64,000 nt of DNA from Eublepharis macularius (lineage: Eukaryota; Chordata; Lepidosauria; Squamata; Eublepharidae): positions 155,614,397-155,678,396 of the forward strand of contig NC_072790.1 in the NCBI RefSeq assembly GCF_028583425.1, written 5' to 3'. The translations under genes were made by a program, and so were the position numbers. Below are positions 34,970 through 46,842 of this stretch, piece after piece (position 1 is the stretch's first letter; the number at the start of each line of letters is the position of its first letter). Below the pieces are notes generated by a model. The model had not been told where the DNA came from. It saw nothing but the letters and a program-made list of their open reading frames with translations, and searched no databases.

Positions 34970-37260
34970 TTTCACACGATCTTCCAGAGGCTTTGGCCAT
35001 GTAGAAACGGCCCCCATGACAAAGTTCTAATAAGGGCTTCTGACAGTCAACTTGCATTAACTAGAAAAAAACCCATGAATTATTGGATGTAAATGGAAGA
35101 TTTCACTGAAATATTTTGACATCTACTTTGGAAAGCCCTTTCCAAACATTTGTGATTAGCACTCTAACCTGGGTTGCCAGCCGCCCTCCCCCCTGGTTTG
35201 AGTGGAGGATTCCCTGACCTGAGTTCAGAGCAATGGTAGGAGGGTTTTTTTTTAAATGACCATGGGATTTTACCATAGTTTCCAACAATTCCTAAAGATA
35301 TATGATGTCACTTCTGGATTTTCTCAGAAGAGATGTCATACCATTGCCAATGGCCACCATCCTCCATGTCCCTGCCCCACTAAGACTCCAATCATGTGTA
35401 AAAGAAACACACTATGTACAATCCTCCTGATACATGTAGTTATCTCTTTGTGTGAATAGCATATTTTCTATGCATGTTCAGCTTTGGTATACATGAATGG
35501 AACTCATGATTTCTGAGGGAATGTGTTTGCACATACTGAAGCTGTATATTCATGGGAAAATATGCATATTCTCCCATTCAAAAAAAATGGTGGCCGTACT
35601 TAATGGTGACCAGCTGAAGAGAGGTGGAAGATTAATATTTGTATATGTCTTTGTATGTGAATGAAGTAGTCTTAGCAGATCTCCCACTGTGGCCGGAGAC
35701 CTCCAGCATCACCTGCTGTTCCCACTGCTGCTTGCAGAGTGAAGAAATGGAGAGGGGAGTTGTCATGCCATTGACGTGACACCACTTTTAGAACAAATCC
35801 AGAAGTGATATTACCATGTTGGTGAGATACTCTAGTATCCTCCCCAAAAAACTCCATGGTAAAACCATTATGTTTTTGTGGGATCCCAGAGCATCACACC
35901 AATGTGATGACATCACTTCTGGTTTTGTATTGGAAGTGACATTATACCATTAGTGTGACATCATTCCCCCTGTCCTTGCTCACTCCCTCTCCTGCCTGCT
36001 GCCAGCATCCCTAGTGTGAAGAAAGGGCAGCTTAGGTTCTGGAAAGGGCATAAATGGCAGTGGGACAAGAAAAAAGGAAATTTGAGTTTAGATTTCAAAA
36101 TAAACCCATATGTCCTTCAGCAGCCAGTTAGATGTACACACTTGTTGATTTAAGATTGCATCCTTAGACCACAATCCAGCATAGGGTGTAATGTATGCAA
36201 AGGACTGAGCATGCTCCTGGCATTTTTCTCTGCTTCCCACTTGAGCATCTTCTCTTCCTGAATAGCCAAGCTATATTAAAAAAAAAATAGAAAGCTCACA
36301 GAGTCTCAGGAGTTGAGGAGTATATTTCTGAAAGTATTTAATATGTTAATTGCTTTGAAGTGTATTGTTTTGGCAGTCTATTAATATGCCCTCTCAGCAA
36401 GTGGATGCTGACTCTGTGATCAATAGAATTCTCCCTGCTCCTTGGCCAGGGTTAGTATACCATGTAAGCAAAGCATGCAATGGCTGCACTCAATACACTG
36501 GAGGCTCGAAGACATCAATATCTAGATCTTCTGTAATTAGAGGATTGCTTTAGTGGGAAGAAGCACTGATTCCTGCTCAGGCTTCTCTGCCATTGGCATT
36601 CAAAAGGGAAATTTATGACAAGAGTAAGAATTAGTAGCATGAAGGACATGCCACGGTCAAACTTCCTGGTGATGATATATGTGCGTACACCACAGAAAAT
36701 GTACTAGTGTTGTAGATCCATCATCTTGAGACTTGCATAACTCATTTAAACAGCATGCAGTGGCAAAAATTATAAAGTACAGTTTAAAGAGCATTTCCGC
36801 ATCGAAAACTGGGGCAACATGCTAATGAAAATCTTCATTTGGAATTAGACAATTTTACAGAATGGGCCTCAACCTTCTCTGGCAATCATGTTGACTGACC
36901 TGGAGGTCCTTTCTCTGAATTATGTGTACAGAATTTATTTAATTCACATACTGCAGTCTCCTGTAAAACCAAGTTATGGTTAAAAATACAGGACAAAAGC
37001 ACCAGCAAAGCAAGTAGGATACAATTTATAGTTGAAAGTTGAAACCCAGTTTCAAGAGACAGGCAACATCATAATAAATAATGTCTAATAAAATATTATT
37101 AAAACAGTATTAGTAATATTCAAAAAACAAACCCTAACTGCTCAACAGAAAAATAAAATGTGATAAAACTGCAAGATTTTTCCAAGCCAACAGCAGCAAA
37201 TAAAATGAATCTAATACTCTTAAAAATTAACCCTTTCATAAAATCCTTCCATAAAACCCA
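34970..37260. other. no gene seen
   Basis: Mostly plain sequence. A GGGTTGCCAGCCGCC segment near 35170 and repeated CACTTCTGG/GTGACATCA segments at 35760-35970 suggest decayed GC-rich DNA transposon parts. Confidence 0.4.
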
Positions 37261-37261
37261 T

Positions 37262-37334
37262 AGCACCCCCAAACTGTAAATCCACTCTGTAAAGGGCAGT
37301 ATAACCCCATTCACTTTTCTAGTAAAGAAAATAA
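37262..37334. repeat. 74-bp dispersed repeat, copy 1
   Basis: AGCACCCCCAAACTGTAAAT through TTCACTTTTCTAGTAAAG recurs at 38124-38197 with about four differences. The family is not recognised. Confidence 0.6.
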
Positions 37335-38123
37335 ATAAAGGAAATAATCCCAATTAGGCCAGATGGGGCTTTTGCCTGGCAGAACTTTTGATTGGCCTTT
37401 GGAGATTTGTTTGGCTGTGCATATTTTTTAAAAACATTGAGCAGCTGCCATCACACTGTAAGCATCCTCACTCCATGACTGAAGGTAAGTTGCTTATATG
37501 AAAGAAAATATTTTAAAACAATATGTTGATTTAATAAGGCATCGTGTTAAACAGTGCTTCTGCCTGAAATGCTGAAGAGTCACTATTATAGTTATATATT
37601 ACCTCACTCCCTGACATTTTGTGGTTGGCTCTGCCTCCTGCAGCAGCCATTTGGTGGTTGCACCCACCATCCTGTGTCAGAATTCTAAAGGTGCTCACAG
37701 ACTTAAAAAGGATGGTGACCCCTGAAATAGCAACCAAGCTGCGTGCCTGCAAGCATTAAATGCTGGCATGAGAGGGTCAACTGGCTTATTTCCTCCTTCG
37801 CTTTTTTTTAAAAAAAATTGTACTATCTGACTGATGAAGGGTTCTGTAGAAGTGAAAAGTTACACAATATTTTTTGTCATTTGGATTGACTTCATTTTGT
37901 TTCTTTTTCTGGATTTTGCATGAGCAAGCATGGCTGTTTACAATTAATCTAATCTGGAAGTGGCCAGAGCATGGATAACTAGATCTCATTTTCAAGGAAG
38001 AGCTACGATTAGTAAAACAAGCCAACCATGTTTACAGCCCGGAAAATCCACAACAACCAATGTTTAAAAGCACTACTTGCAGTAGATGGGATCTGAGCAT
38101 GCATCTGAAGCAATGGATGTATC

Positions 38124-38197
38124 AGCACCCCCAAACTATAAACCCACTCTGTAAAGGGCAGTATAACCCCATTCACTTTTCTAGTAAAGGAAATAAG
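38124..38197. repeat. 74-bp dispersed repeat, copy 2
   Basis: Direct copy of 37262-37334. The sequence between the two copies is unrelated, so this is two insertions or an ancient segmental event. Confidence 0.6.
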
Positions 38198-38199
38198 AA

Positions 38200-40330
38200 T
38201 TTCCCTCACTGTCAAAAAACTTAACAAGTGAACTCAAGGCCTGAGGCTTTTGCCAGGTTAAAATTTAGCCCTGGAAACAAGAAAATTATGCAAATGATCT
38301 TCTTGTGACTTAAATTATATCTTTTGCCGTGTTTTTAGGCTGAATATTATTGTGCTTTCAGCTTTGTCATCATGTTGGCTTGCTGTACACCACACTTAAT
38401 GCCATTTCTCTGACAATGGATGTGGCATGTACATTTTAAATAAATTAGATGGGGTCTAAATAGTCAATCACTTGTATTTATTAATCCAACTTGACTCTCT
38501 GTTTTAAGCACACAGGGAGGATGCAGTCCTCCTTCTGATTCTCTCCCAATTCAGTCTGAGATGTTGCACATAACCCCAGAATGCTGACTGATGCCGGTTA
38601 ATACAAGGAATAAGACACTAAACATGCGGTTCAAAACTAAATATGGGATGAAACTGATGAACTGGTGTATATTAACCAAATCTGGCTGGTTCAACGTCAT
38701 CCCCAACTGAGTATTTGGTAGCAGGAATCTGAAGGCAGAGACTGGATTAAAGAATATGAACTTTAGAAAAAAGCGAATTTTTATTCTTAACACAGAGCAA
38801 GTGAAAATTTGAAAATGATACATATTTGTAGTGGAAAAAATCAGAACCACACTTGTAGTTTAATTAGCTTTCTCTGCGTGCGTGTGTGTGTGTCTTCTTT
38901 TTCTCTTTTTTTGTTTGCATGTATTGTTAGTTTGGTTTGTTGGTTAGATGCTTTTGTTTTTATTTCTTATGTATTGTTTACTGCTCATTGCTTAAATAAA
39001 AAATATATTACCATGAGAAGGCAGGGAATGGTAGTGATTTACAGAGACATGAAACAATTCTAATCACTCTTGGGATTCGATACTGATGTAAGGTTATGGA
39101 TAAGTACTAATGTCTTGTGCTTTTTCCCTGCTCCTGCCCTGGGATGTGTAAACAGCATCTATATTGAAAGCATGCACATTTTATATGTTCCCTCTGCATT
39201 TATGGAACTCTAGGAGCTCTCTCAGCCCCACCCACTTCACAGGTTGATTGTTGTTGTGGGGATAATGATAACATACTTTGTAAACCACTCTGAATTGGTT
39301 TTAAGTCATTCTGAAGGGCGGTATAGCAATCAAATGTTGTTGTTAACATGTGCTCTAATTGGAAGAATTATGTGGAATCTTGCTGGCATGTCAGTCTCTC
39401 AACCATATTTGCCAATATCCTAACCAAGCAGAATGAAGAAGCCTCATAAATTACCATCCATCTTCCCAATGGGCAATTTAGAATTATGAAATTAGAACAT
39501 AAGAGATAGACGATATCAAACCAAAGGTCAATCTTGTACAGCATCCTGTTTCCACCAATGCCCAGTCAGATGCTCTGAGGAAATCTAAAAGCAGGGCAGG
39601 AAAGCAAAAGTCTTCACCCATTTGCCCCACAGCAACTAGTGGCCCCATTTTGCTATCATGGCAATGAACCCTGAAAGCCAGCAGCAATTAATCTGTTGAT
39701 AAAACAAGCTTCGAGAGCTTTAAAAGAAGACTAGATATATTCATGGAGGACAGATATATCAATGACTATTAGTCATGTACAGGTTATTACAAAATAGTTT
39801 CATTATTTAAAAACAGTGACAGCAGAAGAATCATTAATAAGAAGTTAATTTTAGTTTGCATAGAACATTTTGTCTGTCTATATAGGATATTACTCTTCTG
39901 AGTAAGCAATGCCATGCCTTCAATGTGCTATTGTAATATGAGTAAATTATGATAAAGAGACCAAATATGTAAACTTGAACAAGCATGTTGATTTGAAATA
40001 AGTTTTTTTTCATTTTAACAATAGATTGCACTAAAAGGAAGAAAAATATCATCATTAATTAAAGTGAATAGTATATTCATAATGTAAATGTATAGAAAAA
40101 GCTATTAAAATACGCCAGGAACCCTCAGATTTTATATAGGGGTGGTTTTTTCGTAAACTGTGTGGGCATTTGTTGCCAATCCACAGACTTCTCACTAACA
40201 TTTCATTATAACTCTTCAACCGAGGGTATGTGATGGACTCCAGTGTCCAATTCTGCTGCACACTAGAATTCAAAGCATACTTTAATGGTGCTCTTTCATG
40301 ACATGATGGAGGGACTGACAGATGGATGAA
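38200..40330. other. no gene; SINE 3' piece and CR1 scrap
   Basis: 39205-39345 is the 3' half of the SINE at 2609 (CTCTCTCAGCCCCACCCACT, then TTTGTAAACCACTCTGAA). 39707-39775 resembles a CR1 end (TTTAAAAGAAGACTAG). The remainder shows nothing recognisable. Confidence 0.5.
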
Positions 40331-40795
40331 AGAGGCCCTTTTCACACTTATGGTTTAAACGACCATTTATGAGCAATCGCCCCGATTGCAGTGGCTTCGG
40401 CATTGCACCCATTCATTTCACACTGTCTACTGCAGTTTTGATTGGGCGTCTGTGCTTCATTTCAGACTTGCTTTGAAGCCTCAGTGCAGTTTCAGGCTTT
40501 TGCAATTCACATCACACTTTTTAAAAAAACTTTGAGCACGTTGCAATGTCGGAACCCATCCCCCTGGCTTTTGCTGATTGGGCTGCCCATTGGAGAGGCA
40601 ATTGGTGGCAGAGTGCTGGGGGGAAATATGTACCACTCTTATTTATTTATTTTGAAAAGCCATAACAAGAAAGGGCTAAAATGCTGCTGCTTCTTTCCCT
40701 CTGTACCGCTTTGATTTGCAAATGGCTGCACAAAATGTGCTTTTTCTTTTCTTTTCTTTTCTTTTTTGACATTGGCAGAAGACACCGGGAGGCAG

Positions 40796-41200
40796 GGGAA
40801 AGCAGCCATTTAACCCTTATCTGGCTTTTAAAGCCAGGAGAAATTAGGAGTAATGTTACAACACTTTCCTAGCTTTGAAAAAAACAATAAAAGAGTGTGC
40901 TCATACCACTGAGAGAGGAAGGGGAAAGCAGCCATTTAACCCTTACCTGGCTTTTAAAGCCAGGAGAGAATAAGCAGTAATGTTTCAATGTTACAAATCA
41001 TTCCTGGCTTTAAGAGAGAGAAAGAGAGTGCATACCCCAAGGGAAGAACGGAAAAACAGCTTTTAAAGCCAGCAAGGAATTAGTAGCAAGCTTAGGAATC
41101 ATTCCTGGCTTTGGAAAAAAATAAGAGGACGTGTGCATACCTGGGAGGAAGGAAGCCAATGGAGAAGCAGCCTTATAACCCTTGCCTTGCTTTACTAAAA
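40796..41200. repeat. tandem repeat, about 125-bp unit, four copies
   Basis: Each unit has GAAAGCAGCCATTTAACCC-like sequence, GGCTTTTAAAGCCAGGA and a CATTCCTGGCTTT-like end. Units start near 40800, 40925, 41050 and 41160 and diverge progressively. Confidence 0.6.
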
Positions 41201-41331
41201 AAAATGGCAGATAAGGAGTTCAGAGAGCTGAGGAGGGTGGGAGTGGTTAATTCTGCACAGACCAATCAGCTCCTGGAGAAAAGGAGAGAGGGGAGAAGAG
41301 AAGCAGAAGGGGAGTATAGAGTTCACAGACA

Positions 41332-41883
41332 GTGATCGCGCCAGCCGCAACTCGGCAGTGGCTTCAAAATAAACTTGCTGTAAGTCCTCAGGGGGAAAAA
41401 TCAGGGATGCCGCAGACAAACATCGGTTCTGCATCCCATGACTACCTTGCAAGTGTGAATGTCGTGAGTCAGCCTCAGCCTCAGCTGGCCACCTTACCCC
41501 TTGCCCCAGAGTCCTCCTCAGAAGATGAGCAGGAAGGGCCAGCAGGATCTCCTCTAGAGCCAGAAGCACCTGCAGAAGCTATTGGAGAGGAGGAGCAGTC
41601 AGAAACCACTGCTGCTGCTCCAGAGGGAATTCAGCAGGAACAGCCAGGAGCCTCTGCAGAGGCTGTCAGGGATGAGGAACAGCCAGAAACCTCCACAGAG
41701 GCTGTAAGAGACAAAGACTCCCCCAGGGCAAAAGCGAAACCAGAGCATTTGGAGCCAGCTGAGAGGAGGAAACATAGAGATAAGACTGCTCTGCTGGAGA
41801 GAAGGAAGAGTGCTCGTTTACAGGCACAGCATCGACTGGGGCTGATAAAGAGGCAACAGCTGTTCCTCATTAGGACAGCATAA
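41332..41883 (+). other. acidic open reading frame, possibly LTR-internal
   Basis: 183 codons rich in E, P, A and Q, with near-repeats AEAVRDEEQPETSTEAVRD and a basic end AERRKHRDKTALLERRKSAR. No domain is recognised. The following sequence (CTTCTGGACTACTGACCTCC and related T/C-rich phrases to about 42395) resembles the 3' part of squamate LTRs, so the frame may be part of an LTR or leader rather than a gene. Function unknown. Confidence 0.25.
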
Positions 41884-41952
41884 AAGGGAGACGCCGAGGA
41901 AACCAAGCGTGGAAGCAACTCAGCTCACCACTCCCTGATACCAGAGCTCTAT

Positions 41953-42093
41953 GCCTTGCCTTGCCTTGCCTTGCCTTGCCTTGCCTTGCCTTGCCTTGCC
42001 TTGCCTTGCCTTGCCTTGCCTTGCCTTGCCTTGCCTTGCCTTGCCTTGCCTTGCCTTGCCTTGCCTTGCCTTGCCTTGCCTTGCCTTGCCTTG
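41953..42093. repeat. TTGCC pentanucleotide satellite
   Basis: About 28 perfect copies of CCTTG/TTGCC in 141 bases. It creates artificial open frames on both strands. Confidence 0.95.
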
Positions 42094-42254
42094 TGCCCTG
42101 CTCTGCTTCTTGATTGGACTCTGACCTCAGCCTGCCTTCTGACTTCCCTTCTGCCTGCTCCTCTCTCTGACTGACATCTTGGTCCTGACACTTGGCCTGA
42201 CTTCTGGATCCTGGTTTGCTGCCTTCTGGACTACTGACCTCCTGGCAGTATCAG

Positions 42255-42362
42255 TGAGCCTCCTGCCTGTTGTGTTCAGCCCTGCAGTATCAGTGAGCCT
42301 CCTGCCTGTTGTGTTCAGCCCTGCAGTACCAGTGAGCCTCCTGCCTGTTGTGTCCAGCCCTG
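42255..42362. repeat. three-copy 36-bp tandem repeat
   Basis: Units of about 36 bases containing GTGAGCCTCCTGCCTGTTGT and the flanking CCAGCCCTG or TCAGCCCTG, directly after the satellite region. Confidence 0.6.
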
Positions 42363-42837
42363 TGTGTGACAGTGAAAGTTCCACAAACATGGGAAGCAGA
42401 AAAGGTGCTGAAACATTTTAAAATCCCAGTGTGAAAAGGACCAGAGTTAATTGACAGATTCATTTTCAAACTTAAGCAACAAGGTTTATTGGCAGTAGAT
42501 CCTGGGATCTATAATTGATATAAGCTATCCATGTTATAACTAAATTTCATGCATTTTCTGCTGAAGGTTTTGCCAAATCTTGGATAGTAAAAGATGTGGG
42601 GGACAGGCCTCAGCCAGAGCCCTTCTTAGTTCTAACTGTTGAACCTCCTCCAAAAGGGCAAGTCTGTGACAAAGAGAAGAGGTGTTTTACAATTGCTGGA
42701 CAAGAAGGGATCTATAAACTCTTTCATGTTCATGTGATGAAACAGATGTACACATATGAAAGTATAAAGGAGGAAAGAATGCATGACAGGAGGAGAAAAT
42801 GCAAACATAGGCTATCTTTGCATTTTAGTTAGGTAGG

Positions 42838-43084
42838 CAGGCAGGCAGGCAGGCAGGCAGGCAATTTGTTTATACCCAACTTTTCTCCCCAATGGGTACT
42901 CAAGGCAGCTTACATAATTTTCTTCTCCATTTTATCCCCACAACAACCCTGTAAGGTAGGTTTTGCTGAGAGGGTGCAACTGGCCCAAGGTCACACAGCA
43001 AGCTTCCATGGCAGTGTGGAGATTCAAACCTGGTTCTTCCAGATCCTAGTCTGACACTCTAACCCATATACCACACAGGCTCTT
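42838..43084 (-). mobile_element. tRNA-derived SINE, reverse, with CAGG tail
   Basis: Reverse complement begins GAGCCTGTGTGGTATATGGG (A-box region), contains ACCAGGTTTGAATCTCCACA and GTGACCTTGGGCCAGTT, and ends in a CCTG tetranucleotide run (42838-42862 on +). Confidence 0.65.
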
Positions 43085-43147
43085 CCTATATTATGGAATA
43101 GAATTGTTTTCCTCAAATATACTTCTGTTTTGCATGAGAAGGGAGAT

Positions 43148-43388
43148 TAGGGTTGCCACGTCCCAGCACTCAGCTTCTTTTTTCTCCTCGTGTGCTGCAT
43201 GCAAAGAACAGGAACGCTCCTAGGGCCTGCATGATGATGTCACTCCTGGGAGTGCCATTGTAATGTCACACTGGGAGCGCACTCGGGGGACCTGTTCCCC
43301 TGCTCCCCCCCGCCAGACAGATGAGTGGGGGGCAGAAGCTGGGAGCAGGGGATTCCCCTATCCTCATCGGAGGACCTGGCAGCCCCAA
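43148..43388. mobile_element. GC-rich hAT-like element (TAGGGTTGCCA family)
   Basis: Starts TAGGGTTGCCACGTCCC and ends GGACCTGGCAGCCCC, the same termini as 11052-11670. Flanks AAGGGAGA and AAGGGGGA are compatible with an 8-bp duplication with one change. Confidence 0.5.
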
Positions 43389-43505
43389 GGGGGATACATT
43401 TGCCATGTTTACATTAAGCTTCCCATTTTTCCGTATCCTCTTTGGCTCCATGCTGACACTGGCAGGCAGACTTTCCACACAACAAAGGAGGATTACAATC
43501 CATAT

Positions 43506-43708
43506 AGAAAAGAGTCCAGTAGCACCTTTAAGACTAACCAACTTTACTGTAGCATAAGCTTTCAAGAACCACAGTTCTCGTCATCAGATGCATGAACTGT
43601 GGTTCTTGAAAGCTTATGCTACAGTAAAGTTGGTTAGTCTTAAAGGTGCTACTGGACTCTTTTCTATTTTGCTACTACAGACTAACATGGCTAACTCCTC
43701 TGGATCTT
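43506..43708. mobile_element. head-to-head PLE pLTR fragment pair
   Basis: An inverted copy (about 43506-43590) and a direct copy (about 43592-43708) of the same sequence meet head to head; shared arms contain AAGGTGCTACTGGACTCTTT. AATCCATAT flanks both ends (43497-43505 and 43709-43717). The sequence family, ending GACTAACATGGCTAACTCC, is a common amniote PLE-type end. It is non-coding. Confidence 0.6.
43552..43591 (-). ncRNA. hammerhead-like core, second PLE family
   Basis: On the minus strand: GCAT, CTGATGA, a 6-bp stem II (GAGAAC with GTTCTT), GAAAGCTT and ATGC closing a 4-bp stem I. One unpaired base follows CTGATGA, as in the family at 557. Confidence 0.4.
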
Positions 43709-43719
43709 AATCCATATGA

Positions 43720-45180
43720 GGTTACCACAATGTCGTGGACCATTTTAACCCTGAAGCACCAAGGTAAATACATTAAAAATTATTTCAAAAAATGTCAACT
43801 ACTGACATTTTGGGGTATACTTGAAAGTGCCCTGTAACAGTTCATCTGATAAATTGAATTCTCCAGGTGGTAGAAGAGAAAATACTGTGAATGTATCTCT
43901 AGAACCCAAGAGGGCTGGGATTTGGTAAACAGCCGATTCAGAGAAACAAGGAAATTTGTAACAAGTCTTGTTTGTTTTAGAATATTTCTATGCAGTATCT
44001 TCAGAGTCCTGCTCAAGGCAGCTTACAATTAAAAAACACAATATTAAAACACAAGCCATTAAAAAACAAAATATTTTACGTTGGTCTCACAAATATGAAC
44101 CATCTGTAAGCCAGTACTGAACATGATCCACAGTGTCCTTCATATATGCCTATCCAAAGAAGAAAAACTAAATACATTTCTCCTTGCTATGGCCACTTTG
44201 AGTTTTTCATATGTGGGCTATTTAACATGAATTCTTTCCAGTGTGAAAACGAAGTGACAAAATCACAATGTATAGTTTTATCCTCCTAAAAAAAATAGAT
44301 ATGGGAGATTGGGCAAAAATAATATAGTGCATGAGTGTACTAGAATGTTGATCATGCCTGTTTTCAAGCCCTTCTGGATTCCTTCTTTAAACATCAAAAA
44401 CAAATCTCAGTTTAAAGTGTGGTTTAATTCTGATTGGGGGGAAGCAAATGCAAATTCGTCCAGATTCCGGCATGCAAATGTCATGATAAACTGGATTTTG
44501 ATTGAAAACTGATTGATTTGACTGATTGATTTTAAAATGCAGGACCTCTTCAGATTGGCTCTGCCCTTATGGCGGGGGAGGAGGGTACAGGTATGACAAT
44601 TAGCCAGTTTTTGGCCATCATAAACAAACAGATTTGTCTGTGATATCAGAATGCAGCCTTAGTGAAATTCAGGGTTCTCTTTTTCTTCCTACTTGACACT
44701 AGACATGGGTGTTAAAAATGTATAACAAATTATTAGCTGACACCAAGTTCCTCAGGAAGACAATATCCATCAGGGATAAATCATTTATGCATAGGCAGGT
44801 TGAAGTATAATTTTATAGCTCGCTCTCAAAGTTTTTCAGAAGAGGTTGCTCCAGTTACACTAAAGGCTGCTTCTCATGTTGCAAAACAGCTACATGGAAA
44901 CCGCATATCTGTAGGAACATGCATATGTGTGTATATGTGCATGTGTGTGCATGCGTGCAGTGATTGATAACAAGAGATACATGGCTAAATGACTGCACCT
45001 GCACAGTTGTCCTGCCACACATGTAGGAACTGTGCAGTGAGCAAGCAGCGCTGAGAAACCTACAAGTCATTTTCTATGCCCTAGAGCAGTGTGTTATGAA
45101 CAGGGCACTTAACCAATGGGCTCTGACTGTGGAAAAAGAGATGCTTTTGTTTTACTCCCTGAAATCAGCTTATTGTGCCC
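43720..45180. other. no gene seen
   Basis: Plain AT-rich sequence; a TGTGTGCATGCG-type simple repeat lies near 44920-44960. Confidence 0.45.
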
Positions 45181-45184
45181 CCAG

Positions 45185-45845
45185 TCAGAATAAGAGGCAG
45201 ACACAAGGCTTGGGTAATAAAGGGCCACTTTTATTTAGGCAACAACATGAACTGCAACAACTAAAAAACCCTGGCAAGGGCCTAACCAGCGGTACAGGTC
45301 AAGCCCTGGGGTCACTCCCCTGGACCCCGCCTTGACCTGTCTGGGCGAGACCCGCTGCCCCGGATGCGAACCATCCACATGCATGGCTGGGATCCGGCCG
45401 GCCTGGTGGATGGTTTCCTCCTTAAAGCTCCAAGCACCTCCACCGCAGAGCATGAGGGAAGGACTTGTCCAGGAAATCCCACCACGCAGCCTGCCCTCTC
45501 AACTGGCTGCCGCCAAGCATGCCAGCCGATCCTGACAGGCCCCCAATATCCCCACCAATGGGGATGTGCCAAGGGTACTCACCATCCCGCTAACATCCCC
45601 CCAACTAAATCCTGCCATTGATGGCCTATACAGCACCACCGTAGTCCAATAGCCACAGCTCCAGCAAGCAGTACAAGGTAGGCAAAAACCTTCCTTCCCC
45701 AAGGCCAATCAGGGAAAGAAAGGAAAAATTCCTACCTGGCCCCCCAAAAGGCAACCAGTCAAAAACCTGCATTGCTACTGGGCGGGCGGGTAGGCCGACT
45801 TTGGGAGGCTAAAGCACAGCACCACGGTATGACTTAATTGTCAAG
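45185..45845. repeat. unclassified GC-rich interspersed repeat, probably minus oriented
   Basis: In reverse complement it ends with AATAAAAGTGGCCCTTTATT, like a polyadenylation/R region of a retroelement. The part 45675-45772 recurs at 46749-46845. Open frames on both strands are compositional. An LTR origin is possible but not shown. Confidence 0.35.
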
Positions 45846-46260
45846 TGGTCTCAAAAATATGCTTTGCCACTTTAAAATCAAGTCAGCAATATAGAACAAC
45901 CTGAGGTATTCATCCTAACACAATATAATTCAAAAACTCAATTATCTACTTATCCTGGGAGAGAAAAATCTAGGAATACATACAAACTAGCTCCAAATGT
46001 AAACACTGACAATGAATTACTAAACTGCATAGCTTTTCACAAGGTCTAAAAGATCTCTCTGACATACTAGCCTAATTTGTACATATCATACATATTCAGG
46101 AAGGTACAGAACTGCTCCAGGGATATCTGATCACACCCCAAAGCCACCAAGGTCACAAAGGCTCCATCTAGCTCTTTTCATTCATTTTAACCCCTTACAG
46201 CATCTACCATTGCCACCAGTTGCACAGACAACTCAATTGCCTCTAACTTTCTAAACTAGT

Positions 46261-46500
46261 CTCCCAGGCTGTGCAATAATGTTGCTTCCTGGAAGTAATG
46301 TCATCACATATGGCATTGTGCCACCCTGGGAGTCCTCCTGCACTCTGCAGCGGGCCAATTTTGACTGTTTGGGGCCAAATTGGGCTTGTTTGAGGCCTAA
46401 ATTGGCCTGTTGTGAAGCACAGGAGCTCTCTGGGGCCATCCTGGCTGTGCTCCCACACTCTGTAATGGGCCAAATCGGGCCTATTGCCCTCACAATAATA
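46261..46500 (-). mobile_element. internal fragment of the TAGGGTTGCCA hAT-like family
   Basis: GCACTCTGCAGCGGGCCAAT and related blocks match the interior of 11052-11670. Termini are absent. Confidence 0.45.
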
Positions 46501-46842
46501 AGAAGGCTTATGAATCTGGCTATGCCATAAGCCCCTCTCTCTATGTGTGTTAAAACACAAAATTCTGCCCAAACAGGGAGATCCTGGCCGAAGACAGAAT
46601 GTGCTAACATGTGACATGTCAGGTGAGGCTGACCACCTGAAGTGGTGCAAAAATCCTAAGACGAAGGGTCTTTCTGGAGTTCCTGAACTGATCACCTTAA
46701 CACACCCTATCAGTCTTCCCTTATCCACTCTCCTATTCTCAGATGACTCAAGGTAGGCAAAAACCTTCCTTCCCCAAGGCCAATCAGGGAAAGAAAGGAA
46801 AAATTCCTACCTGGCCCCCCATAAGGCAACCGGTCAAAAACT

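Larger units (their letters stand above)
40334..42442. mobile_element. 2.1-kb TTTTCACACT-ended DNA element
   Basis: Ends GGCCCTTTTCACACT and AGTGTGAAAAGGACC are inverted repeats with one mismatch; AGA flanks both (40331-40333, 42443-42445). The terminal motif is shared with the 15.2-kb Harbinger element and with 52789. It has no transposase, so it would need to be mobilised in trans. The interior holds a four-copy tandem repeat, an acidic open frame and a pentanucleotide satellite. Confidence 0.55.

Noticed and set aside
40800..41200. CRISPR-like array of spaced repeats
   Set aside because: The units are continuous 125-base tandem repeats that diverge along their whole length, in a eukaryotic transposon context.
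41949..42191. Frames of repeated ALPCL / QGKAR
   Set aside because: They are translations of the TTGCC pentanucleotide satellite.
45235..45708. Overlapping frames on both strands near 45.2-45.7 kb
   Set aside because: The segment is an interspersed repeat; the frames have no domain and part of the sequence recurs at 46749.
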